Shown in pieces: positions 51,205 to 62,026 of a stretch of DNA of 64,000 nucleotides. The notes below the pieces were generated by a model. That model saw only the letters and a list, made by a program, of their open reading frames with translations, ran no database searches and was not told the origin of the DNA. Position 1 is the stretch's first letter. Every line of letters begins with the position of its first letter. A program made the position numbers and the translations under genes. Source of the stretch: Lepidostoma basale (taxonomy: Eukaryota > Arthropoda > Insecta > Trichoptera > Lepidostomatidae); NCBI GenBank assembly GCA_022606425.2, contig JAHDVF020001018.1, positions 2,711,460-2,775,459 of the forward strand, read 5' to 3'.

Positions 51205-51318
51205 GCGAGCTAGATGTTTCGGCCATATTATGCACCGTGAAAGTCTCTTGCAAGAAATACTGGATGGAATGGTTAAGGGTAGGTAAACGGTTACATATTC
51301 GATTGGGCCGAGATAACC
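51205..51318 (+). mobile_element. RTE-D-like fragment
   Basis: A frame encodes RCFGHIMHRESLLQEILDGM with VKGR, the same block as the GHVIRHEGLLHAIMEGM of RTE-D but diverged. Confidence 0.6.
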
Positions 51319-51890
51319 AAACGAAAAGCCAATTAGAGAACAAGTCGCTAGACGCAAATGGCAGTGGATCGGTCACACTCTGAGACGGAACCCAGCCTGC
51401 ATCGCTAAGGGCGCATTAGACTTATCCCCTATGGGAAGCAGACCAGAGCCACTGTACTTAACGTGAGTGATGATAGACTTGGAAATCTACCGCGGACGTT
51501 ATTGGAAAACTCCAGATGTTTATAAATAGGTGTCATCACTCAATATTTAAGATCTATTGGCCCCAAACAGTGTCAAATGCCGTTCTCTGGACCATGGCAG
51601 GTGAAAAGCCAATTAGAGAACAAGTCGCTAGACGCAAATGGCAGTGGATCGGTCACACTCTGAGACGGAACCCAGCCTGCATCGCTCAGGGCGCACTAGA
51701 CTGGTTCCCTATGGGGGGAAAGAGGAAGCGAAGCAGACCTAGAGCCACCTGGAGAAGAGTCCTGTAGGACTAGGTTAAGGCAGCAGGCCTCACTTGGGAT
51801 GTTGTTAGGCATCAGGCATGAGATAGAATCGAGTGGAGGAGGCTCCTTGAGGTCCTATGCACCACGGAGGTGTGACAGGACAAAAATAAG
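51319..51890 (+). mobile_element. two RTE-G fragments in tandem
   Basis: 51319-51470: KSQLENKSLDANGSG frame and GHTLRRNPACIAKGALDLSP, then damage. 51475-51890: an FINRC-like frame, WTMAGEKPIREQVARRKWQW, HTLRRNPACIAQGALDWFPM, RATWRRVL and a stop. The second copy is uninterrupted at the site where the copy at 26006 is interrupted. Confidence 0.8.
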
Positions 51891-51894
51891 AGAG

Positions 51895-52270
51895 TGGAAA
51901 GCTAAATTAGAATTTACAAAGCATGCATCAAGCCCATAATGACCCACGGAATCGAAGCAAGAACAGACACTGTCAGAACCAAACATATCTTAAGAGTAGC
52001 AGAAATGAGAATATTGCGACCTATTGTGGGGAGAACCATTAGAAATAGGATACCCAATGAAGAAATTCGCAAATCCTGCAAAATTGAAGACACAGTGAGA
52101 TGGAGTAGGCAGAGAATACGATTCTGGAGGGACCACTTCAAGAGAATGGATCCAGCGAGAATTCCTAAGATCGAGAAGAGACTCCAAAAGACCGTCGACA
52201 ACCAGAACGATCTCCAAAGAGATGGAGAGAAGGCTGGTCGTCTAAATCACAGAAGGATAGTTGATTTCCT
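51895..52270 (+). mobile_element. RTE-F-like fragment
   Basis: Encodes IKPIMTHGIEARTDTVRTKH, ILRVAEMRILRPIVGRTIRN and CKIEDTVRWSRQRIRFWRDH with FKRMDPARIPKI: an older relative of RTE-F. Confidence 0.75.
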
Positions 52271-52284
52271 GCCATCGTCGATAT

Positions 52285-52605
52285 TGTCGCCATGCTTGGA
52301 ATAACCTTGAGGAACAGATTTAGAAACGAATTTGTTCTACAACAAACCAAGGTGACTGAGGTGGCTCTGAGGATGGGCGGGCTGAAGTGGCGATGGGTGG
52401 CCATATCTGTCGAAGAACCGACGGCCGATGGGGGAGACGGGTTCTGGAGTGGAGACCGCGTACAAGATTCCGCAGAGTAAGACGTCCCCCTGCCCGCTGG
52501 ACCGACGATCTGAAGAGGATTGCTGGACATGGATGGATGGAAGCGGCAATGGATAGATACATTCAGCAATGGATGACAGACGGTTGATGATGATGATGAA
52601 AAGAT
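52285..52605 (+). mobile_element. RTE-C/E-like fragment with (ATG)n tail
   Basis: AMLGITLRNRFRNEFVLQQT, MGGLKWRWVAIS, a frameshift, RRVLEWRPRTRFRRVRRPPA, RWTDDLKRIAGHGWMEAAMD and YIQQWMTDG, with stop and a GATGATGATGATGA tail. Confidence 0.8.
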
Positions 52606-52651
52606 CTACAATCAGAAGAAGAAGGAGAAGGTTATTTGAAGTACAACTTTT

Positions 52652-52716
52652 AAGCTATTGATTCTCATGACATGTGATAGATAGCTAGTCTATTTTAATG
52701 TCACGAGTTTTATACC
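52652..52716 (-). mobile_element. SINE-1, left piece
   Basis: AGCTATTGATTCTCATGACA to TAATGTCACGAGTTTTATACC, the inverse 3' half of SINE-1, interrupted by LINE-J and resumed at 53385. Confidence 0.8.
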
Positions 52717-53384
52717 TTAGAACTCTGTATAACTCCTTAGTCAGAAGCATACTCGAGGGAGGTGCCGTGATATGGAGTCCTCATGAGGCTCAGTATTCTC
52801 TCATGTTGGAGAGGGTTCAAAAGAAATTCTTGAGAGCCCTCTACATGAGAGAGTATGGGGTATATCCTTGGCTATCCAACGGCTTTTCTCTTGGGTATGC
52901 TGGGGTATAACTCCCTCCAACTGAGGAGGGAAGGATTACTGTCAACACATTTTTTCAAACTGATTCGGGACTCTATTGAGAACCCCTATGTTCTGGAGCA
53001 AATGGGTCTTTTTGTTCCTGATAACTACCTGCGACAGCGCCGACATCAATTGTTCTTTCCTCCGTCACGCAGAACCTACCTGCTTTGGTGATGCCAGTAG
53101 GAAGAGCAATTCGGACGCTGAATCTAATCATCTCGGATTTGGACATTTTTTGTGTCAGTGAGGCAGTATTCATAAAAACATATTACAAATTCTGGAAAGA
53201 GTACTGCCTCACTGACGTCGACATATTTGGATTCCTTCTGACATGTATGATTTTTTGGTCTCATGTTGTTTTATCTTATCTGTGTAACACCGTTTTGTGT
53301 CCAAATGAGTCGCCTAAATGTTTTTCGTTTGTAATGTTTCATTTGTGTATCACGTATAAATAAATAAATAAATAAATAAAATAA
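52717..53384 (+). mobile_element. LINE-J copy inside SINE-1
   Basis: Encodes LYNSLVRSILEGGAVIWSPH, QKKFLRALYMREYGVYPWLS, a frameshift, LQLRREGLLSTHFFKLIRDS and RQRRHQLFFPPSRRTYL, another shift, VMPVGRAIRTLNLIISDLDI, and a 3' UTR with a (AAAT)n tail. ATACC at 52712-52716 and 53385-53389 is the target-site duplication. Confidence 0.87.
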
Positions 53385-53478
53385 ATACCAGACCACAGAC
53401 GAAGTGAGATTTTTTTCCACATTGTCATGGTTGGGAATCGAACCCGGGACCTTCGTTGTGTCACTCTGCCACGATGAC
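53385..53478 (-). mobile_element. SINE-1, right piece
   Basis: ATACCAGACCACAGACGAAG, TTGGGAATCGAACCCGGGAC (B box inverse) and TCACTCTGCCACGATGA (A box inverse). Confidence 0.85.
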
Positions 53479-53877
53479 CTACTGCATTTGTTAAAGTTGG
53501 TTACCGAATGTAATATTTATTATTGTATGTGTTTTTTACTTTATAAATAATAAATAATTAAAAAGTTTTTTTTTACATACACTTGCAACATGATTACTCA
53601 CCCCTTTCTTGGAAGAGTGACAGCCGTTCGCCAAACAATCGCGAATTGATCAAAATATAACTTTCGAATTTCGAATCAAGTTTTTGAAAATGGAACACGG
53701 GTACTGAAAGTTGGTTCAATCTCTCCACAATAACGACTGTCGCAAAAAATGCCTTAACAATCATATTTTGAAATTTATACTTGGCAATATATCCATACTT
53801 AAAAATTACAATCGCCACGGGCGTCCGATATTTAATCATTTTTTCTTCTTATATATGTATATTTTTCAATCTGTTTA
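53479..53877. other. nothing recognised
   Basis: An 81-codon frame on the minus strand (53839-53594) has no recognisable domain or splice context and is not called. Confidence 0.45.
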
Positions 53878-54022
53878 AACAACAACAACAAACCATCACG
53901 CCGTTTCTCCGAAAGGGTAGGCAGAGACAATGGACCGCCACACTACTCGATCCTGACACATGTAATACACTCACATCGATAGTCATACACGCACGTCGAT
54001 TCTTCCGACATGGCAAATATCA
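53878..54022 (-). mobile_element. RTE-B 3' end
   Basis: AACAACAACAACAAACCATC tail and ACGCCGTTTCTCCGAAAGGG terminus, then the CACGCACGTCGATTCTTCCG block. About 145 bp. Confidence 0.8.
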
Positions 54023-54111
54023 TATTTTTCCTTCAAAAAAATTAATGTTGTTATTTGAAACAAAAAATAATGAAAATAAAAAAAAGTTGAAAAAAAACTT
54101 TTGTAAAATGT

Positions 54112-54190
54112 ACATTTCATTAAAATACACTAACGTTTGTGTCTTGTCTTTGATAGTTTTTGAAAACAATCTATGCTGGCGCTATCGGAT
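54112..54190 (-). mobile_element. ribozyme-like element remnant
   Basis: The minus-strand tail GACACAAACGTTAGTGTATT with TTAATG matches the tail of the palindrome at 29641; the core is unrecognisable. Confidence 0.4.
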
Positions 54191-54282
54191 ATGACAGGTA
54201 CAAAAGATTTTAAAAAAAATTAACAAAAAGATATACACCCTCCAACACGGCTGAGTTCTTGAAATATCAACTGATTCTACTC

Positions 54283-54419
54283 CTTTAGGTTTTTGTTTGC
54301 GATGACAACTTTAAGTGCACCATTCACTTTGTTGCCTGCCCCAACCCTTCTTGAAAACAATATATGGAAGCGAAGCATGGAACTGGCAAAAGAAGGATGA
54401 AAGTAGAATAAATGCAGTA
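54283..54419. mobile_element. RTE-A with inverted 5' piece (host copy)
   Basis: 54283-54356 is the complement of RRVGAGNKVNGALKVVIANK. From 54361 the plus strand reads YGSEAWNWQKKDESRINAV. The inverted piece then 3' piece order fits twin priming. Interrupted at 54419 by another RTE-A copy; continues at 55479. Confidence 0.75.
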
Positions 54420-55478
54420 TGCAGGCAATTCCATCGCTGTACACAGAAAGCACTGCTAGTGTCAGAGTAAATGGGGATCTTACAGCCTGGTTTGATATCA
54501 ATAAAGGTGTCAAACAGGGGTGTGTAATGTCTCCATGGTTGTTTAATCTATATATGGACAAGTGTACGAAAGAGCTGAAAGGGTTGGAAGCAGGTGCAAA
54601 AATGGAAGATGTTTCAGTAAGCTGTTTGTTGTATGCGGACGACGCTGTGCTACTTGCAGACAACGAGCACGAACTGCAAGCCCTGGTGTCTAGTATGTAT
54701 GAGGTATGCAAGCGATACGATTTGATGATGAATGTGAATAAGTCTAAGGTAATGATTTTCGAAAAAGAAGGAAGCATGACAGTCTGCAACATTAGTGTAA
54801 ACAGTGAAAATCTGGAACAAGTGGATGAATTTGTTTATTTAGGAAGTATGTTTACAAAGGATGGGAGGGTGGAGAAGGATATTGAAAGAAGGGTTGGGGC
54901 AGGCAACAGAATAAATGGTGCACTTAAAGTTGTCATCGCAAACAAAGCCTATCCAAAAAAGCTAAGATGGCAGTGCACAATGGTGTTCTTGTGCCGACCC
55001 TTATGTATGGAAGTGAAGCATGGAACTGGCAAAAGAAGGATGAAAGTAGAATAAATGCAGTAGAAATGAGATCTCTAAGACGAATGTGTGGCAAATCTGT
55101 TTATGATAAAGTGACAAATGCAAGTATAAGAAATGAATGTGGTGCGAATGAAAGTGTTATGAACAAAATAAGGAAAGGGTCATTAAGATGGTTTGGACAC
55201 ATGGAAAGAATGAGTGAAGACAGAATGGTAAAGAAGGTATATGTAAACGGCACGAACGGAGCTAGAAATAGAGGAAGGCCGAGGAAAACGTGGCACGATC
55301 AAATCAATCAAATATTGAATATCGGTCACGTGAGGAGTCGGAAAAATCGACGTGCGTGCATGACAAGATGTATGAATGTAGAGGAAGCGAGAGACGTATG
55401 TCAGGACAGAACAGTGTGGCGTTCCATTCTACTGCCTACCTCTCCGGGGAGACGGCGTGATGGTAAGTTAGTTTAGTT
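54420..55478 (+). mobile_element. RTE-A copy inside RTE-A, longest RT stretch
   Basis: Encodes SLYTESTASVRVNGDLTAWF, DINKGVKQGCVMSPWLFNLY, SVSCLLYADDAVLLADNEHE (catalytic YADD) and VDEFVYLGSMFTKDGRVEKD, then one frameshift at about 54950, MYGSEAWNWQKKDESRINAV, SLRWFGHMERMSEDRMVKKV and RGRPRKTWHDQINQILNIGH; near the end a small deletion alters SILSAYP. 1059 bp between two AAATGCAGTA repeats (54410-54419 and 55479-55488). The endonuclease and the RT N-terminus are absent. Confidence 0.9.
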
Positions 55479-55520
55479 AAATGCAGTAGAAATGAGATCT
55501 CTTAGACGAATGTGTAGATA
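55479..55520 (+). mobile_element. RTE-A host copy, continuation
   Basis: AAATGCAGTAGAAATGAGAT with CTCTTAGACGAATGTG continues the copy interrupted at 54419; truncated at about 55520. Confidence 0.8.
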
Positions 55521-55978
55521 ATAACTTCATCCTCCCGTCACAGCCTTGGTTGTCAAATTGGTCTTCTACCATCTGGGTACCACTCCAACAATCTTTTTTG
55601 GCTTCGCGATGACGGGATCCTCTGCACGTGACCGGCCCATCTCAGTCTATTCAGTCTGATCTATGTGGAGAGACTGGGAGCTTTGTAAATATGGTACAGT
55701 TCGTCATTATGCCGTACTCTCTAGCCTTCATCGTCATTCACAGGTCCAAGGAGAGTCCCCTGCGTAACACCCTTCTCTCAAAAGTATCCAGTCGCTCTGC
55801 GGATTTCTCTGTCATTGTCCACGCCTCACACCTATAGGTCACCACTGTTCGGATGATTGTCTTATACAGGGTGATTTTGGTTTTCCAGTGTACGTTTCTT
55901 GATTTGAGCACTGGTAGTAGAGAGAAGAATGTTTTGTTGCCAATTGTGATTCTTCTTTCGTTTTCCTTGTGATCTTTA
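55521..55978 (-). mobile_element. RTE-I fragment
   Basis: The complement encodes, with frame breaks, KENERRITIGNKTFFSLLPV, LKSRNVHWKTKITLYKTIIR, TVVTYRCEAWTMTEKSAERL, DTFERRVLRRG and DGPVTCRGSRHREAK. The KITLYKTIIR..V.YGCEAW order is typical of RTE-type elements after the RT fingers and palm. Confidence 0.7.
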
Positions 55979-56031
55979 TGACAGTATAGTGGTTAATCTA
56001 AATAAATGGGTAATGAGAAACACCTATTTTC

Positions 56032-56105
56032 GAAACTGCACAGTTGGTCCTCAACATTCCCAAAAGAAATACCGTGGGATAGAGCCACGGATAGCTATCA
56101 TAATC
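56032..56105 (-). mobile_element. LINE-J scrap
   Basis: The complement encodes DSYPWLYPTVFLLGMLRTNC, matching the YPWLYPTAFLLGM block of LINE-J. Confidence 0.65.
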
Positions 56106-56117
56106 CTTTTTCTTATT

Positions 56118-56240
56118 CTTCCTAACTAACTAACTAGCTAACTAACCATCACGCCGTCTCCCCGAAAGGGTAGGCAGAAAGAATGGACTGTCACACTTTT
56201 ACTGATGCGGCACTCCATCCTTCTCTTTTCCATTCTTCCT
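56118..56240 (-). mobile_element. mini-RTE-A
   Basis: (CTAA)n tail, CATCACGCCGTCTCCCCGAA, then ACACTTTTACTGATGCGGCA with CTCCATCC (the common junction), truncated in the leader. Confidence 0.8.
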
Positions 56241-56630
56241 AACCTCGTCCAATTTAGTTGGGGTGATATGGATACATTTTTAGACATTTCTTGAAACTAT
56301 ATTATGTTTCACACATATTTTAAATTGGTTTCTAGTAAAACTATTTGTGTCTTTTGTAAAGTTTCAGTCCAATGTTCAATATCCTTGATTGTCCTGTCTT
56401 TGTTCGCGCATTTGGTAAGTGATATCTGTCACAGTTCCTGGTTCAGTGTACGTCCGAGTTTTTTATTCATTTGTAGCTGCTGTCTGCTGTCTCTTCCATG
56501 GTCACTCTGTGTACAATTTTCAAGATATCGAATTTGGTCAGGTCTGATATGTCCATTTGTTTTGTTTGTCTGTATACTTGGTTGGAATAAAATAGTTAAT
56601 TGTCGATAGTTGTAATAATATTAAATGATA
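56241..56630. other. unassigned stretch
   Basis: A 101-codon plus-strand frame exists (56304-56609) but looks like the antisense of a decayed retroelement or chance. Not called. Confidence 0.4.
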
Positions 56631-57175
56631 TTCTTCTTCTTATTTTTAGTGTAGACCCAGTGGCCTGTTTCTTAAGAGGAATTAGCCTCCTGCGAAGTCG
56701 ACTCCCAGCTGTCGATCCATCTCTTTGGTGGTCTACCCGGGGGTCGTCTACCTTGGGGCTGGCAGTGCAACACAACGAAGGGGAGTCTGGATGGATCCAT
56801 TCTCCTCACGTGTGCATACCAGTATCTTCTCCTTTGCCTTCCCCACCTAACGACATCCTCGACCTCACATATCTACCTTATCCGTGTATTCTTTATCTTC
56901 TCTTGCAGTGTCTTGCCAGATATATATCTGAGCGTCATCATTTCTGACACTCTGAGCGTGTTTTTTGTGATTTTGGTGTCCGCCCTGCAGTCGATCCCAT
57001 ATGTCATGATAGGTCGCACACAAGTCTTATAGATTCTCACTTTCCTGCTGATATTCATGTCAGGGTTTTTCCAAATTAAAATTTTCAAGCAATATGAAAT
57101 GACCGCAGCCTTGTATTTTTGCCCCATTACTTCATAAATGATATTGAAGTAGAAAAACAGGCTGATGTACAGCAT
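56631..57175 (-). mobile_element. RTE-F-like copy
   Basis: Inverted (GAA)n tail. The complement has a GRPPK..WIDSWESTS-like region with frame breaks, the DTKITKNTLRVSEMMTLRYI block, VRIYKTCVRPIMTYGIDCRA and LIWKNPDMNI. An older lineage than the 43396 and 60185 copies. Confidence 0.78.
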
Positions 57176-57180
57176 CAGAC

Positions 57181-57427
57181 ATCTTTTAGAAGCTGAAAGT
57201 TTGAGATTGAGCTATTATATCTTGTAAAGAGATTATCTAGATAAGTCTTATACTATAAAACTCCCGAATGATGTATGTGTTTCATCAGCGAACGGAGAAA
57301 TTTGATAATAACGGTCCGGGCTGTTACGAATAACGCTATAACGAGCGAAGATCTGTGGATTCAGGCGTGTTGTGCTGAGAACACCACTTTCCTATTATTA
57401 AACCAACACTTTACATTATTTTGCACT
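57181..57427. other. nothing recognised
   Basis: No gene or repeat recognised. Confidence 0.5.
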
Positions 57428-57598
57428 TGATGGTGAATGTGAATAAGTCCAAAATTTTCGAAAAATAAGGAAACATGACAATCTGCAACATTAGTGTAAA
57501 TGTAAACGGTGAAAATCTGGAGCAAGAAATAAATTTGTTTATTTAGGAAGTATGTTTACAAAGGGTAGGAGAGTGGAGAAAGATATTGAAAAAAGGCT
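57428..57598 (+). mobile_element. RTE-A linker fragment
   Basis: LMVNVNKSKIFEK, NISVNVNGENLEQE and a FVYLGSMFTKGRRVEKDIEK-like frame with a stop. It ends where an opposite RTE-A begins. Confidence 0.75.
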
Positions 57599-57599
57599 A

Positions 57600-58143
57600 A
57601 CCTAAGCATAACGCCATCTCCCCGGGGGGGTAGGCAGAAAGAATTGACTGCCACACTGTTTTTTCCTGACATGCATCTCTCTCTTCCTCTACATTCATAC
57701 ATCGTGTCATGCACGCACGTCGATTTCTCCGATTCCTTACATGACCGACATTCAATATTTGATTGGTTTGATCCTGCCAAGTTTTCCTCGGCCTTCCTCT
57801 ATTTATAGCTTCGTTCACATCGTTTACATATACTATTTTCGCCATCGTGCCTTCACTCATTCTTTCCATGTGTCCAAACCATCATAACGACCCTTTCATT
57901 ATTTTGTTACACTTTCATTCGCACCGCATTCACTTCTTATTTTTGCACATGACATTCTCCTATACAGTATTACTACGGCACTTATTCTACTTCCATTCTT
58001 CTTTTGCTAGTTCCACGCTTCGCTTCCATATATAAGTGTCGATACAAGAACACCATTGTGCACTGCCATCTTAGCTTTTTGGGATAGGCTATTGTTTGCG
58101 ATGATAACTTTAAGTGCGCCATTTACTCTGTTGCCTGCCCCTA
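57600..58143 (-). mobile_element. RTE-A copy, 0.54 kb
   Basis: The complement includes MERMSEGTMAKIVYVNDVNE, NRGRPRKTWQDQTNQILNVG and TRCMNVEEERDACQEKTVWQ, then SILSAYPPGE, with 90 open codons. The 5' side has the AVHNGVLVSTL and ANNSLSQKAKM regions with frame breaks. Confidence 0.83.
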
Positions 58144-58194
58144 GTTAGTCAGTTAATCAAAAGAAATGGGTTATGAGATGCCTATATCTTCGAT

Positions 58195-58985
58195 CAAAGA
58201 AAGACGTCGATAGTCATAAACACTAGGCTAAACTTGCCTTCAACAAAAAATCTAAAATATTCGAGTCCAACTACATAGACCTAAATCTCCGAAAACAACT
58301 TATAACATTGGTGTGGAGTGTTTTACTGTACGGCTGCGAGACTTGGTGCTTGGGAAAAGAGAACGCAAAAGGCTGGAGGCATTTGAGATGTGGACCAACC
58401 GACGAATTGCCCATGTTTCATGTAGAGACCACATTACAAATGAAGAGGTTCTCTGCAGAGTTGAAGAGAATAGACACATGTTGAACACCATAGCAGAGAG
58501 GCGCGCGAGATGGATTGGTCATGTGTTGCGACACGAATGTTTCCTGCATGATGTATTGGAGGGAATGGTCGAAGGATCGATTCGACTCGCCAGGAGTACC
58601 TAGACCAGATTTGCCGAGATATTTTTTTTTTTTTTTTTTTTTTTTTATGTACACAACAGGTCGTTTGGACCCAATTACTGTATACATATTTTTATTTTTA
58701 GCTATTATATTGATTCTCGTGACATGTGATAGGTAGCCACTCTATCGCCATCTTATTGTCACGTGAATTCTACACCAGACCAATGACAGTGTGACAATCA
58801 CACTGCCATCGCCGGGAATCGAACCCAGGACCTTCGGCATAGAAGTCAGAGCTCGTAACCACTCTGCCACGAAGGTATGGGCTGCACCCCTTATGCGGAG
58901 TTAAAGAGAGTTACCAAGGACCGAGCGGAGTGGAAGAGGAGATGCGTCGCCTTGCTGCAGACCAATCATTAGATTGAGACCGGAG
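58195..58985 (+). mobile_element. RTE-D copy split by SINE-1
   Basis: 58195-58621 encodes VWSVLLYGCETWCLGKRERK, RLEAFEMWTNRRIAHVSCRD, HITNEEVLCRVEENRHMLNT and RRARWIGHVLRHECFLHDVL. After the SINE, 58877-58985 continues YAELKRVTKDRAEWKRRC, ending AADQSLD with stop. Confidence 0.8.
58622..58876 (-). mobile_element. SINE-1, full length, inside RTE-D
   Basis: A 25-T run (inverted poly(A)), ACAACAGGTCGTTTGG, CAGTGTGACAATCACACTGC, GGGAATCGAACCCAGGAC (B box inverse) and CCACTCTGCCACGAAGG (A box inverse). Divides an RTE-D copy. Confidence 0.92.
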
Positions 58986-59090
58986 AAAAGAACATATCTT
59001 CGAAGCTGTAGACAGTTGATCCCCAATATTTCCAAAATAAATCCCGTGTTTAATATCCCTATCCACCCACCCATCCTTTGTAAGCATACT
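58986..59090 (-). mobile_element. LINE-J and RTE scraps
   Basis: 58990-59050 matches the LINE-J YPW..LFLL region weakly (GGATCAACTGTCTACAGCTT on the minus strand). 59051-59090 is an RTE-A linker piece (inverse of TTTACAAAGGATGGGTGG). Confidence 0.4.
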
Positions 59091-59489
59091 TTTACTGCGT
59101 AAAATAGAGACTTGTATGGAGAACGCGACCAAGAAATTCGATCACTTTCGTTTGCACGTTAATTATTGGTACAGGTGCTCATGCCAACGAAATTGTATTG
59201 ACTTTTGGTACACAACAGGCGAGATGTTTCTTACAGAATACTAAATGTATCACTCTCTCTTTTCACTGATTTAACACTGTCGAATCGATGTACGACAATC
59301 ATTAAGTCAATTTAACTTATCTTCAAAACAAATTGCTACTTAATTAAGCTTCAAGAAACTTATAAAGATCTTAAGGGGGTATTCTAGTGTAGAAAACTGA
59401 AATAATCGTTTTTTTTGTTTACATATTTTTAAGTAACATATTTGTTTACATATTTTAAAGTCACAACTATTCAAAGCATTCTTCAAAAT
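59091..59489. other. nothing recognised
   Basis: About 400 bp without recognisable repeat or gene. Confidence 0.5.
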
Positions 59490-60165
59490 AACTACAACAT
59501 GAAGATAAATAAAGATAAAACAAAGCTGCTGATTGTAGGCTGAACGCGACATCAGATGAGAGTAGTGATGTCATAAAGAACACCAAGGAGTTTGTCTACC
59601 TCGGGATCAAAATAACATGGGACGGTCGGTCTAAGAGCGAGGTCAACAGCCGTATATATCATCCTAGGCTTGCATTTAATAAAAATAATAGAATCGAATA
59701 ATATAGACCTAAAACTGAGAATACTCCTCATCAAGACCCATGTATGGAGTATCTTGATGTACGGCTGCGAGACATGGTGCCTATCCGAAAGAGATAAACA
59801 GAGACTAGAGGTTTTTGAGATGTGGTCCTATAGAAGACTATTAGGAATTTTCTGGAGAGACCACATCACAAATGAGGAGGTTCTCCAAAGAATCGAAGGA
59901 AGAAGGCACCTGCTCAGGACCTTGTCCGAAAGGCATGCAAGATGGATCGGGCATGTAATACGACACGAAGGCCTCTTGCATGCCATAATGGAGGGTATGA
60001 CCGAGGGGACAAACTCTAGGGGACGCCCACGCCGAGAGTACCTGGAGGATCTGTTGGTGGACGTGCGCTGCTATGCAGATTTCAAAAGAGCCGCACAAGA
60101 CAGGGAAGAATTGTAGAGAAGAATAGAGGAAATTGCTGCAAACCAATCCCAGGATTGAAACCAGA
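59490..60165 (+). mobile_element. RTE-D copy, 0.68 kb
   Basis: Starts with KINKDKTKLLIV, DVIKNTKEFVYLGIKITWDG and RSKSEVNSRI, then a frameshift. From 59670 it is open for 148 codons: ILLIKTHVWSILMYGCETWC, LSERDKQRLEVFEMWSYRRL, WRDHITNEEVLQRIEGRRHL and HARWIGHVIRHEGLLHAIME, to RAAQDREEL. A stop replaces W in EEW, and the tail is ATCATCATCATTTTT. Confidence 0.87.
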
Positions 60166-60184
60166 TCATCATCATTTTTAAGTA

Positions 60185-60740
60185 GTTTAGTAATGAGTTT
60201 CAGATATTTGGGAGAAGAGGTCTGCAGCCAAAATGACCTTTATACCGGAGTACGAGAACAAGTCAGCAAAGCCTCTGTCGTGTCAGGATGCCTGAAGAAT
60301 CTGGAAGAACAAGCACATGCGTATCGACAGCACGATCAGAATTTATAAAACATGCGTGCGACCTATCATGACGTACGCTGTAGAAACGCGGGCCGACACT
60401 GTGCGAACCAAGGAACTACTAAGAACATCGGAGATGAAGGTTCTAAGATCGATTACTGGAAAAACTCTCCGAGATCGTGTCCTCAACGTAGAGATAAGAA
60501 AAACTTGCGAAATAGAAGATATCGTTCATTGGAGTAGATCCAGAAGAAGATACTGGAGGGACCATGTAGCCCGAATGCGTTGTGACAGACTTCCATATAC
60601 AGCCGTTTATGAAATCCCCTCCGGACACCGCCCACCTGGAAGACCGCCTAAGAGATGGAAGGACAGTTGGACCTCATCATCCGACGAGACATGATTTCTG
60701 TGTCACAGATCGTCAGATCTATTAAAAGAAGAAGAAGACA
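60185..60740 (+). mobile_element. RTE-F copy
   Basis: MSFRYLGEEVCSQNDLYTGV, REQVSKASVVSGCLKNLEEQ, a frameshift, then 125 open codons: MRIDSTIRIYKTCVRPIMTY, AVETRADTVRTKELLRTSEM, CEIEDIVHWSRSRRRYWRDH and GHRPPGRPPKRWKDSWTSSS, with stop and an AAGAAGAAGAC tail. It retains the block deleted at 45907. Confidence 0.88.
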
Positions 60741-61097
60741 TTTTTAAAAATTTTAGACCTTTAAGATTATGACCCTAAGGAGACTTTAAAATTTTGAATA
60801 TTTTCGAGGTTACAGCTATTTTTGTGCCGCACCGACAAAATCGGTCCGGACGGGACCTATGAACTATAGGCGACAGGCAAGCTCTGATTACCTGAGAAGA
60901 GCCCACATTATGAATTGTACTCAATAAATCATTAGAAATCGACTTTATGTTTGGTCAAAAATTGTATGATGATAGGATCGCTGATTGAGAAAATATAAGC
61001 ATAACACACCATTAAACGACTTAGATCGCGCGAAACTCGACTCCAAACTTTAAATACGTTTTTCCAAAACTGATTTTTTTCGATACAGTTGGCATGA
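60741..61097. other. nothing recognised
   Basis: About 350 bp of unassigned sequence. Confidence 0.5.
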
Positions 61098-61295
61098 TAT
61101 CTTCTTTCTTCTTTCGGTGCCGCGTCAGGTCTCCCCAACGTTGGCGATCACTGCAGCAAAGGCATCTCTATCCCGCGCCACTTGGAACAGGTTCTGAACT
61201 CTTGTTATTCCTGTCCACTCTTTGATGTTCCGCAGCCAGGACAGCTGCCTTCTACCAACTCCCCGACGTCCTTCCACTTAACCCATTAATATCAG
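61098..61295 (-). mobile_element. RTE-H 3' fragment
   Basis: The complement encodes EGRRGVGRRQLSWLRNIKEW, TGITRVQNLFQVARDRDAF and VIANVGET, then an AAGAAAGAAGATA tail. Sister of the copy at 49847. Confidence 0.75.
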
Positions 61296-61608
61296 TCGAA
61301 GAAGGTGGTATTTTTCTCCCCTTAGCACATGACATGGCATGATATCTCAATCTATACTACTGTATATTAGATACTTTGTTTGTGTACCAACAATAAATAA
61401 ATAAATAGCAAATTCGTGTATACCCTTGTAGGTGATCCACATAAGTGGACTTCGACACTGAACCAGCATATTTCATGATGAAATATAGTACACAAAACGC
61501 CTGACTCAGGACCTACTTATCAAAACTGATGATTCGAAGGCCCAGATTTATTCAGTTTGGTCACTAGGTCACTAGAGCAGGGCATCGTGTACAAAGACAA
61601 GCAAAGCA

Positions 61609-61649
61609 TATAATAGCGGTACTTCCGATCACCCAAGACGTCAGTCAGT
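61609..61649 (+). promoter_or_regulatory. LTR core promoter: TATA box and arthropod initiator
   Basis: TATAAT at 61609-61614 and TCAGTCAGT at 61641-61649, 32-36 bp apart, the spacing of an insect RNA polymerase II core promoter. Confidence 0.55.
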
Positions 61650-62020
61650 ATTACGACTTCTAACAGACACGAGTCTACGTTAATAAGTCTACGCCACGAG
61701 GGATATCGGACTCCCTCCCGTGCCGAACTACGAAGCCACGCTACGACAGTATTCCTTCTTGCGACTTCTAACCGACACGAGTCTACGCCGTCAAGTCCAC
61801 GTACGAGAAACCTCCGACCCTCCTACTGAGCTACACAACTGTCTACACTGCTACGACGTAACTTCCAATGAATCTTCGCTCCAGCCGACCGACGCTACTG
61901 CCCAGCGAGCCATCATCCTCTACTGCTCACCACCCGGACTCCGCCCCGCTGCTATCGACATCCAGCCACGCTCCATCACGAGTACATAATACTGTTAACG
62001 TATGATTACTTGTGACCTGC

Positions 62021-62026
62021 AATAAA
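62021..62026 (+). terminator. LTR polyadenylation signal
   Basis: AATAAA about 375 bp after the predicted initiator, near the end of the LTR, as expected for the R/U5 border. Confidence 0.5.

Noticed and set aside
61720..61989. 89-codon frame with Pro/Thr/Arg-rich product
   Set aside because: Lies inside the solo LTR, between promoter and polyA signal, and has no domain.
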